Position numbers and translations under genes: made by a program. Below, one piece after another: positions 43,511 through 55,629 of a stretch of 64,000 nucleotides of DNA (position 1 is its first letter; each line of letters opens with the position of its first letter). The stretch comes from Labia minor (taxonomy: Eukaryota; Arthropoda; Insecta; Dermaptera; Spongiphoridae). The notes under the pieces were generated by a model, which saw only the letters and a program-made list of their open reading frames with translations, was not told the origin of the DNA and did not search any database. The stretch lies in contig OY720346.1 in NCBI GenBank assembly GCA_963082975.1, forward strand, positions 46,291,296 to 46,355,295, in the 5' to 3' direction.

Positions 43511-46500
43511 TAGGATACATTCCTTAGTCATTATTTATTATGTATATATATATTATAGAAACATTAATTATTTTATTAATTTTCTCTTTAAAATTTAATA
43601 ATTAAAATATTTTATCTCTCCAAACAATTAAAATATGTTAAACTATATTAGGTATATGGATATAAAATAAATTTAGGGATAAATTATATTAGAGAATAAA
43701 GGGAGAATAAAGAGAGAAATATTAATTAGAGAGATTTTTTAAATAGAAAATAATAAATGAAAATCGTGATGGTATGATAATAGGAATGGATCTTGAACAG
43801 CTTTGTCTAAATTTGTCCAGAAGATTAATTATTAATTCATTTTTAGGTAAACCGGGTTGCGGATCGGATGTGGTCGATATCCTCTCTGGCTTATGTATAT
43901 TTGATTCGAGTGGAGCTAGAGAGAACAAGTTTGAAACAACCTTACTTTATATATGTATATATGTATATCAATCTATTTATATACATAACATATATATATA
44001 TATATAATACAGGTAAATATTAGATCCTATTAAATTTATATAAATATGCATTTTAAAAAAAGTTTAATATTTAATATGTTCAACAAACACGCGAATTAAT
44101 TTTTATTTATTTATTTATTTTTTAAAATATTTTGTACATTTTAGAAATTTACTCTTGTAAAATGGAATAAAAATTTTTTTAATTTTTTTTAAATTAAAAT
44201 AAAATTGATATTTATATATATATATTGTAATATATATGCCCTTTAATAGGGAAATAGCATTATAATGCTATAAATAAACATTTATACAAATAGTGAAAGC
44301 CTCACGTTTTGGGACAAAGTCATGAGGACAATGTAAAGAAAGGTTCTCGATTGAAGAAGATGAAGAGTCATGAATTAAACTTTCGAATAATAATTAATTA
44401 AATGACATGTTTTTTTATATAGACACATGCCTACAAGATAGGGGTGAGTTATTGGAAAGGTAGCCAAAGACTACTTAGGAGGTGGGAAGAGTTTTCCTCT
44501 GGATGGACGGAAGGTAGTAAGTCATTCTTTGACGGAGAGTTCATCCCTAAGTGAGAGAGTAGCAGGATAATCCCTCAGGCCAACGAAGGAGTTGCAAGCC
44601 CATAGAAGATGGATCATTAGATACCTGGAAGAAATAACCCGAAGAATCCTCACATGAATCTCTATGTGCACGGAACTATCTATATTATTAATAACAGCTA
44701 AGTGGTCGATCCTTGCTAATTAAATACTAATACTGATTTAATCTGTATCTATCTTATTTAATTAATAATATCAAATACATTACTTTATTTTCTAATTAAT
44801 TACCTTTTTCTAATGTTTAATGATACCCATTATTATTATATTAATTTTTTTAGTTATTAAATATTAATTTTATCTTAATTTAATATTTGATTTTTATTCT
44901 GAATGAATTCAACATTACCTCTTTCCTTATCAACCGTCAGTGTATTCACCAAACTATATTCTCTTCACAATTACCAGAGTGCTACCAAATTAAATATCAA
45001 ATTTATTAATCTTAAAAACCCATTTTTTCATAACCCAACCCATACTAACCTCCAATATACGAAAATATATATATATATATAGTAAACTTAACAAATTGAT
45101 ATATTTTTAAATCAAGAGGAAAATTTTCATCTTAGTCTACAAAAAAAAAAAACAAAAACAAAAACAGTTAAACACTTAAAATGTTCTCAATCAAATAAAA
45201 TACTAAATAATTGCTGATAATTAATTGATTGTTTCAATCTGTATGGTCGTCCTCCAATTAAATGACACTCAATGTTGATTAATTTAGAAAAGAAATGTTT
45301 CCAATTGCTTTCGTTCATCCTTCCCCTTCTCCTTCCTTCTTCCTTATTTAAAGCATCAAATTGCTATTTAAACAAAAATTCCTGGGGCACTTTGTTCTTA
45401 TATCTATACATTTATATTTTATTACAATCCTCCTCTTCTTCCTTCTCAACCCACTCCATACTCCACGTTAACTTTCGCCTCACTCCTTTTTGTTGCTCCT
45501 TTAATTGATTCAATTATTATTTCCATCGTAAATGTTTCCGTGTTTTTTTTATTTTATTTCTCTCTCTCTCTCTCTGTCTATTTCTTTTTCTCTAATTTAA
45601 ATCTGACCGTATTCTCTAAAATGTCCAAAATGATTTATTTCGAGATTGTAGATTTTGATTTCTCGTTCATTTTAGTTTCAATTTTTTTTCCCTCTTTCTC
45701 CCTCTCTCATTCACTAATTTTAAATCCCGTCACATCCATCAGAAATGGAATTTATTTGCAAAAAAAAAAAAAATTAACCTACCGAGAGTATCATCGCTAA
45801 TTCAGAAAATCATTAGACTAATGTGTTACTCCCTGTGCAATTTACGCCTGACTGCTTGCGCATTTCAATCCTTCCCACCCCCTCTTCTTTCACTCTCCCT
45901 TTTATAATATTACCTTCATTTCTACCTAACTCCCCTTCTCTATCCTCCTCAACCCCTCAAAATAAAAAAAAATATAACATCGATAACGACTATTTTTCAT
46001 TTATTACGATGTAACAATAACAAGATGAGATTTATTATTCCACTTTAGGACATATATATATGTGGTATATTGTTATTTGAGAGTTACAAATACTAATATC
46101 ATCTCTGTGGTTGTTTATAACAAATATCAAATTCTATTCTCGCTATTCAAGTATTTTCCTGTTTACACCTCATCGTAATAAATCACATCTCCATGGCCCC
46201 ATTGAGAACATTTCTAAAGGGGTTGACCTACATCTATTTAATGTTTGAACTAACAGGGACAAAAACAGATTAGGATATTTAAATTCAAAAAAAAAAAACC
46301 TGACAGATCTAAGAGAATTAAATAATATTATTTGTAAATATTACAACACAAGATTAATGATTAAGTAGTAACAATATATATATAATTTAAATTTAGGGAA
46401 AAAAAACATTTATTATAAAGATAATATTTTTATAATTATCCTTAGATTTCATAAAATGATCTTACATCTCATATTATAATGTATATAATATGATATGATA

Positions 46501-46689
46501 ATAATAAGAATTATATGCATACAATTCTTTGAATGGTTCTTTTTCCCTCTTTATATACATTTATATACATTTATATACATAGAACTCAATATAATTATAT
46601 TAAAATAATTTTGCAAGAATTGTTTTTAAAAATGTAATATATCTTAAAAACATTATGAATACCATTTAAATAAATAAAAAAAACCTCTG
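43511..46689. other. Intergenic; unassigned mixed patch at 44290-44690, C/T-rich patch at 45300-45960
   Basis: The patch 44290-44690 has balanced composition (for example ggatggacggaaggtagtaa) with no open frame and could be the 3' end of a retroelement not otherwise present here. The 45300-45960 area is C/T-rich with a short A run at 45761-45772. Frames through it are compositional. Confidence 0.45.
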
Positions 46690-46932
46690 ACTTTTGTACA
46701 TCCTACAGGTGTTCTATGATCAGAAGAACGGGTCCTATCAACCTTTACCTTGATTTTCTTGAACGGAGGCGCTACTTTTTATCAAGTAGCTTCCCAATGT
46801 TGATCCCGGAGGTTGGGTTGACTCCGTCCCATAGACTTCAGCTAGAGAAATTACCTTGCCAGGCCCGGGACTTGAAGCCGGGACAACGAGAATGTGAGTC
46901 AGCGACGCTAGCCATCACACCCTGTGGTGCCT
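46690..46932 (-). mobile_element. tRNA-derived SINE, fuller copy
   Basis: On the minus strand the head, starting near 46931, reads GGCACCACAGG then TGTGATGGCTAGCGTCGCTG and a B-box-like GGCTTCAAGTCCC. That gives Pol III-like boxes about 30 bp apart. The body (ctatggga, ctccgggatcaa, aagtagcgcctccg, ggttgataggacccgttctt) matches 9089-9222. The tail ends near tgtacaaaagtc. Coding potential is absent; the frame on the plus strand is a shadow. Confidence 0.7.
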
Positions 46933-47084
46933 AAATTTAAATAAATTCTCTCTAATTAATTTAATGTTTAATTAATTTAATTTTATTATATTTAATAATT
47001 AATATATATATATATATATAATATCTTTATGGATCTACAAAACCCAAAAATTTCTACTTATTGTTATTAATAGATCATACGTCT

Positions 47085-47344
47085 GTTTAGACCAGCTCAT
47101 CACGGGACGTCTTCTGCTTCGTCCTCTATCAGGTCAATTAAAAAAGATTTTATTGAGGAGTCGATCTTCGCTCATCCTCTCCACATACCAATTTGGTCTC
47201 CTGCTCCTCACCCAGTAATTCATCAATTTTTTGAATTTTATATGTTTCCCTAAAATCTACGTTTCTTTTCCTATCAAGCCTCGAGGCATTTAAAATTCTT
47301 CTAAGGGTCTTCATCTCGGCCGTATATAATTTTTTTTTCAACAA
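47085..47344 (-). pseudogene. LINE C-terminal fragment, second lineage
   Basis: Minus-strand frame LYTAEMKTLRRILNASRLDR followed by KRNVDFRETYKIQKIDELL. This resembles the YTAEMRxLRRIxGxxRxDRxRN block C-terminal to LINE reverse transcriptases. It differs from the lineage at 7385 and 31135, which has HNEELHDLY instead. The frame is open for 64 codons but lacks the polymerase and the 3' end. Confidence 0.65.
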
Positions 47345-50300
47345 AAATCATCGATTTATTATAATTATTGTAATAATTTCACTCTTACCATCATAAGAAA
47401 ACGTTTTGAATTGAAATTCTATGAAAATCATTTTTAAATATTAAGTGAAAGTTTACATTGTGTTTATGTAAAGGTATTTTCTTAGAAAAGCATTTGCTTG
47501 TGAAACAATTTTGAAGGTTTTTGTGATTATTAAATTGCCTGAGTTTGTCGGAATGGATGTGCTTTACACCAACCCATCTACCATTTTCATCCCTTCCCCC
47601 ACCCTTTCTCTGTCTTCTTCTTTTCACTTGAATTATCTTTGTTTTTACAGCAAAGTGAAGGAACGATACCAAACAGCAATGTACGTTGATCTTAAATCTC
47701 CCTCTTACTGGATTAGAACAGACAAACAGACAGGCATGTTTCATTTCTACTTGCATCAAGAACACACCCATACACACTACCTCCTTTAAAACTTTTTCTT
47801 ATTATCACGCCCTCCTCCCCAATTCTCACACCACCACAAAGATTCATCCCAATCCGAAACATCCATCCGTTCATCATTTCACTTGTAGTTTTCTTTTTTT
47901 AACTTGAAAAACAGGGTTCAAAAATTCTATAAGAATTTATTCGTATAATGGATGAAATTCCAGAAAGAAAAGCAACAACCCAAAGAGAGAGAGAGAAGAA
48001 TTCATAGCGTTTTCAATTCAATTCTATTCGAATACGCTCAAATGATAATTGAAATCGATTTCTATGGTATTTATTTATTACCTGAGGCTTCCAACCGTTA
48101 TATGTACATACAAATACATATTTTAGTACATATGTACATTTTTTATATATAATATAATAAAAATATTATATAATATAATTTTGTTTCAATTATAACAATT
48201 TACCAATTTATTTGTATTTTTGTATGAAATATTAAATTAAAAATATTTCTTAATTAAAAATACGGATAAGAGGATCCAGGGGGTTCAACTTCCCGGTTTG
48301 AATGGTAGTTACTACTGCCTTAGGCGAAGTGAACTACTAGTACATCATAAAATTAAATAGTATATTGATCAGTTCACCCTACCATGTTATTGAAAAATCA
48401 ATTTCTATCAATATGTTACACACAAATTATTAGCAAACTCTCATTTCCTCTTTCATTCACGGATGAAGGGTGTAAGTTTTTTAACATAAACTTTAAATCT
48501 AGGGTGCAAACTCATCCTAAAGATGAAGAGATTTCATTTTTTTGTTCTCTTTCCCCCTCGGATTGATAGAGGAAGATACATTTGCAATTTATCATTGGCC
48601 CATTCAGTAAAGCTATTGTATTCTCCTCCCTTCCATCAGATTTTCTATAGGCTCACAAAAACTCTTAACACACTACACTCACCCTCTTTTTAAAAGAAAC
48701 TAAAGGGTTTAAAGTGCCTCCAGATCGATATTATTTAGCTCTTAGATTTTAAATTAATCTTTTGGTAGTTAATCAAAGACAACATTTTTATCTTTGTTCT
48801 TTTGAATGATATTAATTTGACAATCATATTTCAAAATTTTTGAAATATTTTTAAAAAAATATCACCTTCAAAAAGTGTTAATTTCAAATTAAATATTATT
48901 ATTTTTAATATTTGGAGCTTTAAGGTCCTTTCGCAATAAGGCTCACTTTGAACATTAAAATTCTAACAAGAAACCTCAACAAATAGAATTGAGCCAATTT
49001 CCTCGGGGCACAGCCAAACGAGCATAACAATAAATTGAATTCTGACCAATTTAATTGTACCAGACTCTACACTCCCCAATAACAGGGATAAACAATTTTT
49101 CATCCAGAGGTGTGAATAAGCTAGAATATGTCTCCCAACAAGCAGCATGTGGCCCAAGGGCGTCTAGATGATTACCTCTTCTTTAAATAATACTACATTG
49201 ATATTAAATATTGAAATGAAAAATAAAATACGATTTATTCTAATCTTTAAAATAACTCTTACAAATCTTCTTTTTTATCTGATCAAACAACAGATATATC
49301 TATTCTCTAATTTCCTTTCTCGAATTATTTTACTTCTTTTACATCTTATGAATTTGAATTTCTCTTCTTTTTATATAATTTTTTTTTTTTTTTTTGTAAC
49401 AGATCAAAAGGATTTTGCTATGAAATCCAATCATACCAAGAAATGGGCTTTCATTGCACTGAACCAAAAGACAAGATTGGTGAATGCTGACTAAGCATTT
49501 CATCCAGACATAGCCATACAGAAAAGAAAGGAAAACTTCTCATTACAGGATGGTGAAGATTATTGAATTTCTAGAAAACGACCATAAGATCATTTTCTTT
49601 CCCTGATGAACTGAAAAATAAATTAATTAAAATTCTTAAAGGTACAAATATACTATTTCTTTTATAATATTAAAATTTATAGTTTAAATAATAAAATAAA
49701 ATATTCCTATAATTTTAATTATTCTGAATTATAAATTCTTATTCTATTTCTTGTAGAATGTAAATTTTATATATAAAATATTAAATCCAAGTAAGTAATG
49801 AAATGTTATAAACGACCTTTTAATGTATCTAATAATATGAAAATAGACATTATATGGATTTAATAAAATGTTTATGTTAGAAATTTTCTTAAGGTTAGAT
49901 GATTGAATATGAACCATCTTTCAATTTAATTATCTAAATATTAATATTTCTTATTCATTATATAATTTAAGGAGCAAATCCAATACAATGACAATAATAT
50001 TTTCAAGAAATGTGAAGATTAATTAAAAACCGATGCGTATTTTCTATATTCGGAAAACTAACCCTTTTAGAGTGGGAAAGGTATTAGGGGACGGTAATAG
50101 CCACCTTCCCGAACAAATGTAAATTGTCTACTTTAGTTATAACCTAATCTTCATGTAAAAAGGATTTGATTTGTCCACCATCTTGAAGATTAACACAAGC
50201 AAAATTTCATCATATTTATTTCAAAGGCTCGTAATTTGTTTTCTTTTCTAATTTTTAAAAGTATAGTGTATTCTAAGTTTTAGCATATTCTTAAATTCAC

Positions 50301-50867
50301 AAATCCTTATTGTTTAATATTTGTAAGTCTTTATCTAAAATTGTATAGAAGATGTGATATGACGCATTAGGTGTGGGAGAGATATGGGGTGTAATACCCC
50401 GACTTAACATTGAGTGTTAAATGACGGCCTGGAGGTAAAGGCCATGAAACAAAAAGGGAAGTTGTTGAGAGATATATTATTTTATGAGTGGCCGCGATTT
50501 TGGGGAAAAAGAACACTCTAAACAATTTAGTATAACGAGGGAAAAATTCTTATTCCCAGACTTGTATAAATATATTATTTAATTTATGTATTTTTTTAAT
50601 TCTTAAAACTTATCTAATGAAATTTTTAAACATTTCAATTTTGAGATATAATTTTTGTTTTACATGTAATTTCCTATAAGCCATATCTACCCCTCTGTTA
50701 GGGATATTGCGCAAGACTTTTTTATTTTTGTAACTTTTAGTACTTAAAGAATAAAGAAGTATATTAATACCTAAAACTCCTATGTACCATTAAAAACAAT
50801 AATAATGCCATAATAAGTATTAGCGTCTGAGATTTAGCAAAAACTCGAATTCTGCGCATTATCCCTC

Positions 50868-50912
<45 letters not shown>

Positions 50913-52061
50913 AATTCACCTCTTTAAATTGATAGGTTTAGAGAATTAGATTAAAACATTATTAGCAATTATGAGAATTGCTATGTAAGAGAGTAAATAA
51001 ATAAAATATAATTAAACTTGTTAATATATTAAATAAAAGTATTTGTTGGAGAAACATTGTAAATTGATAAAATTCTGGATATATCATCTATATATAAATA
51101 TATGAATGTTATGTAGTGAGAAAACTCATGGGAGAATTAAATTGGTGATTATTCATCAATGTTACTTATTATTTATGGTGTCTAAACAGCCGTTGAAATC
51201 CTTTGATATTAATAATATTATACAACATGAGATATTATGTATTTTGTAGTAGTATATATACTTAAATCTATTTATATTTTACTATACTTTGCTGAACTTG
51301 TTGTTTCTGGTTTGATTTATTTAAAATAAAATATTTGTTTGTGAGAAGAGATGTAATAATTATTTATTTATCTTAATTTAAATTTAGTAAATATCTAATA
51401 TTTTAGATAAAACAATACCTTATATAATTTCTCTTTGATATTTTTATAATATAAATATATAAATCTAAATATATATATATATATATATTTATATTAAAAT
51501 TTATAATTAAAAATTTGATATTAAAAAATATTTATTAATTATTTCATATTAACTAAAAGTACATTTTTATAATATCAAAAATTCCACAAATTAATTGAAA
51601 AGATAAAACAAATATTTTTATAATGTTATTCGGTATATATATTTATAAAATATTTTTTGAAATTATTTGAAATATAGATTTTAAAATTAGCTTTAAAAAT
51701 CAATTAATTAAAAATTTTATTTTAAAATTAAAAAAAAATGAAAATATTTTTATAAATTATAGACCATAAGTTATTTATGTGTAATATAATAGTAATTTTA
51801 ATATAATATTTGTAATATATATATATATATATATTTTATTATAATTGATGTTTTTGTTTAGGTTTTTGAATCTGTTCACAGTGTATAGGTATATGTACAT
51901 ATATACAAAATAATTGTTAAAAATTTCTTGAATATTAAATATAAATAAATAAATAATACTTTCTAGGAAACTTTGCAAATTATTTAATTTACATATAAAG
52001 AAATTTTTTTCAAAGCTAACAAAAAAATCACCACTCCATGCTAATTTGAATTATCCTTTTA
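47345..52061. other. Intergenic; weak exon-like pieces near 47659 and 49404
   Basis: Two stretches follow plausible splice acceptors. One is 47659-47790 after tctttgtttttacag; the other is 49404-49492 after a 17-T tract and gtaacag, with frame DQKDFAMKSNHTKKWAFIAL. Neither has a recognised domain or a partner exon, so they are left unassigned. The patch 48255-48330 and the patch 50350-50520 have balanced composition of unknown origin. An (AT)n tract lies at 50872-50909. Confidence 0.35.
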
Positions 52062-52123
52062 TCTTCTATCTATTTTACCTATTTATATGCGGGAAAGTCT
52101 AGGGGAGGACACTCCCGATTTTT
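52062..52123 (+). mobile_element. Solo family B 3' end, copy 1
   Basis: Only the last about 62 bp of family B: ctatctattttacctattta, the subterminal repeat TATGCGGGAAAGT, the hairpin GGGAG-GACA-CTCCC and a T run. It is practically identical over the whole stretch to 53317-53378, while the flanks differ. Confidence 0.8.
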
Positions 52124-52254
52124 TTTATTCATTATTAACTTCAATTTTTTTTTATTTTAATTTTTATAAAGATTTTTAATGAGGCGTTTTCTTTCATTTC
52201 AATTTTTCAAGTCCTTAACGCCTTACACCTTTTTTTAGTCCAATGTTTTGCTAC

Positions 52255-52723
52255 TTTGTCCTTGTATGTGTGTGTGTGTGTGTGTGTTTGTATGTGTGAA
52301 TGTAGACAAGATTACGCAAAAACAGTTTGAGCTAGAATAATGAAATTTGGTACACGGGCATTATTCAAAATTCATAGTTTTCTATCTTTCTAACTTTTGA
52401 AAAATGTAGCTCATCCGGAAGTGGGTCACTATACTTACCACGATTTAATTTTTTCCTCTAAAGTGACCGTAAAAATATAGATATATGTTTGATAGTTTTT
52501 CACATGATTAAAAATTGTATAAAACTTCTATATATAAAATTTCAGCTTGATTGAATAGCTAAAAGTACTTTAATTGTAATTTTTTAACACTGCAAATTTA
52601 ATAAATAGTTTTTATTGATTTTAATTTATAATTTATAATTAATTAAATTAAATTTAAATATAATATATGTTATTTAATCCAATTCAAATTGCGAGATAGT
52701 CGAGTGGAGACACTCCAGCTTAT
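52255..52723 (+). mobile_element. Family C HINE-like element, 5'-decayed
   Basis: A (GT)n repeat (52266-52288) is followed by aatgaaatttggtacacggg, catccggaagtgggtcacta, and the 3' end. That end has GCGAGATAGT (52691-52700), the hairpin GGAG-ACA-CTCC (52706-52716) and a short tail. The 5' subterminal repeat is not found. Confidence 0.7.
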
Positions 52724-53316
52724 TTGAAATTGATAAATACTACATTTGATTAACAATTATCTTTCGAACCGGTTGTTATCTGGTTGCTTCTGGTGTGACT
52801 TCCATTACCCCTCAATTTCATCCTTTTTTTCCCCTCTACACAATTTCATAATATTAGTGTGTATCGATGTGAATGCACCCCGTAAGCTATCTTCCAAGAA
52901 AGTTTGTCTTTTAGTGTGTCCCCTTCTCTTCAAAGGCTGTTTCTAAGTTAAAGACCAGCAATTCTTAGATCCATAGTAATTGATAAGATTTTAAGAGAAG
53001 CTACTTAGGAAGAAAGCAAGTGGGTGTGATTCACACACCGGAAAAATGCACAAATTCCATGGAATTACTCTCAGGAGGGTAAAGAAAATTGCCTCGTTTT
53101 TGATCAAACGTTTCTATAGGGTAGTTTGCAGAAGGTTGGCTGACACAGCCAATTCATCCCTTTATCATTTTCTCAAACCCTTACAATTCTATTATTTTCT
53201 TTCTTATCAATCAAAAATCTGTTTGCCAAAAAGATATTCATAAATTTTAAGATTAAATTGTTTATCTAATATAACTATAAGAGCAATAATTATATATATA
53301 TAAAGGTTAGGTTAGT
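52724..53316. other. Intergenic, mixed composition
   Basis: Less A/T-biased than the surroundings. Two ORFs of about 65 codons (52746-52946 and 53046-53243) show no recognised motif. Unassigned. Confidence 0.4.
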
Positions 53317-53378
53317 TCTATCTATTTTACCTATTTATATGCGGGAAAGTCTAGGGGAGGACACTCCCGATTTTTTTT
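53317..53378 (+). mobile_element. Solo family B 3' end, copy 2
   Basis: Second copy of the 62-bp unit at 52062, with the same start (ttctatctattttacc), subterminal repeat, hairpin and T run. Upstream sequence is unrelated (ggttaggttag). Confidence 0.8.
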
Positions 53379-54150
53379 AATCATAATTCATGTAAAAATT
53401 AACAAAATTAACTATGAGTACACTGTAATATCAATAATAACAAAATACAAAAATTGGAAAATTGTTAACTAATTTGTTTTTTTTTCATTAAACTATATCT
53501 ATAAACCAAAATTAATTTTATTTACAGATTGTTTTTTTGGATGATCAAATATTATATTTTGACTAGGTTCCTGTGTAAGGACAATAATATATTTTTCAAG
53601 CCTGGTCTTTTTAATATTTTAATTTCTCAAAAATTTTAAATATAAGTAAATATAATAGAATACATCACTAGATAATAATAATAATAATAATAATAATAAT
53701 TTCTAATAATTGCATAGATATCGAAAACTAAAATATGTGACTTATCAGAAAGAAGTAAATCTTATAAAATGGTATCATTTATACTAAAATTATAACAAAA
53801 ATAAAAAAGAAAAAAAAACTAAAATAAAACAATTTTTTAGATATCAATCTACATTAATCAATCTTTAAAACTATTTTTATAAGCATGTTTGTTTACTTTT
53901 CTTTGATTATTATCTATAATGTTTTGTAATTTAGGGTTTCCCTTCAATATCAGGAATTTAAAATTACTTTTAATAACTTTAAATCGGTTATTTAATATTA
54001 GTTTTCAAAATGAAAAGACAATTAATATTTTTATATTAGAAAGAAATTGAAATAAATCTATTATCAAATTAAATTTAATAAACTTAAATAAAATTTATAT
54101 TTGAAAAATATGTCGGATATTATTAAGTTTGAAATATTATTAATTACCTA

Positions 54151-54196
<46 letters not shown>

Positions 54197-54614
54197 TATG
54201 ATAATTGACTTTTATTAAAAATTATAATATGGATTATAATTTTAATATTTTCTCATTGCTATAATTACTTTATTAACGCCAAAAATCATTAATTTATCAT
54301 TTTGAATGATAAATTAGAATGTAAAGTAAATTATATATATATATAGATATGTATATAGGTATATGTTGATATAATTATATTATCTCATACTTTTTTAATG
54401 TAAAATATATATTTATATTTTTGAAAGCCATTTTTAATATTTTAGTTAAAACTGACATGTTAGAAGTTAACTCTGAAAATAGGATAAAACTCATAGAGTG
54501 TAATTGAATTCTAAAATTAAATAAAAAAAAATGAAATTAAAGGTTTAATAACTGAATATCTATCCACACAGAAAAAACAAAAAAAAATGTGAAATTGACT
54601 TTATTTTAATATAT
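53379..54614. other. AT-rich intergenic sequence with AAT and AT microsatellites
   Basis: An (AAT)n tract at about 53673-53701 and (TA)n tracts around 54146-54200. No gene. Confidence 0.6.
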
Positions 54615-55154
54615 TGTGGTATCCAACAGGATAATCAGGAAGGAAAAAAATAAAATAAAATATTTAAATACTTATTCTAAATTTATTATACGCTAGTTAG
54701 CACTCTGGCTTCAATAAAATTACAGAAAATATCAATTGATATTAAGTAAGATTAATCACTATTATTAATACTAAAGTTGTTTTAAGTGTCAGCTAGCACT
54801 GATTTGTGTATTGAAGAGTGGATTGTGTCACTTATCTGGGCCGCTGAGTGGGTGTGCTGGAAGGTGTCTCGCGGATTTCTTGAGATCGAAAGACCTTCTC
54901 GATTAGCTTGGATTCAAACTGGCTTATGGACTCTGAAGTAGTATAACCTTTTGTAGCAGGCTCACGATACAGAGAGGGATCTTATTCAGGATGCTTCAGT
55001 AATTTCCAGTGTACACTAACTGTCCATTCACACTGGCCTTCTAGCCTTTTATATGGGTGCAAAACAATAGACCCTTTACCCATTCCTTCTGGGCCATTCC
55101 CAGAATTAGTTAAGGTGTTTGTAGGGGGGGGGGACAGAGGACTTTCTGTCTACA
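54615..55154 (-). repeat. 3' LTR of the gypsy element
   Basis: A 540-bp repeat, TG...CA ends, matching 59321-59860 including the G run near 55123-55132. It lies downstream of pol on the coding strand. Confidence 0.95.
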
Positions 55155-55163
55155 TCCCATTCG
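55155..55163 (-). other. Short polypurine-like tract before the 3' LTR
   Basis: On the coding strand the LTR is preceded by GAATGGGA, the position of the plus-strand primer in LTR elements. It is short and interrupted by a T, so this is a positional call. Confidence 0.4.
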
Positions 55164-55629
55164 TTTTCGAAAGAAAATTTAAGAATTAAATTTTCTTTAT
55201 ACTATTAACATCCTTGTCTCTTAAGCGCGCGTCCCAGATAGTAATCACTATGTTTCACTTGTCACTGAACGGCACTTCACTTTTGACACTCACTACACTT
55301 ACAACTTATTATTATTCACACATTATATTAATTAACATATTTATTACTATTATATACAAACTATAACTCATATTCTTAACAATATTTGTCAGCTGTTAGT
55401 TGTTTTTGTTTTTTTTGTTTTTTTTTATATTTTGTCATTCGTGATCATTCCTCGTTCCGTCCCACTAATAAGTGTTTTCAGTAAACACGTTTCCCCTTTA
55501 TTTTTATTTTTTTTTTTTTTATTTTTTAAACAAAATTTGAATGAATACTCCAATAAATGCCATTGTTTCCCTTCTTAAACTTTTTTTTTTTTTTTTTTTT
55601 TGAACCATAAACTTTTATTTTATTATAAT

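Noticed and set aside
46716..46934. Plus-strand ORF of 72 codons
   Set aside because: Lies entirely within the minus-strand SINE; no protein similarity recognised.
48963..49157. Minus-strand ORF of 64 codons
   Set aside because: No recognised motif and no supporting context; kept only as unassigned intergenic DNA.
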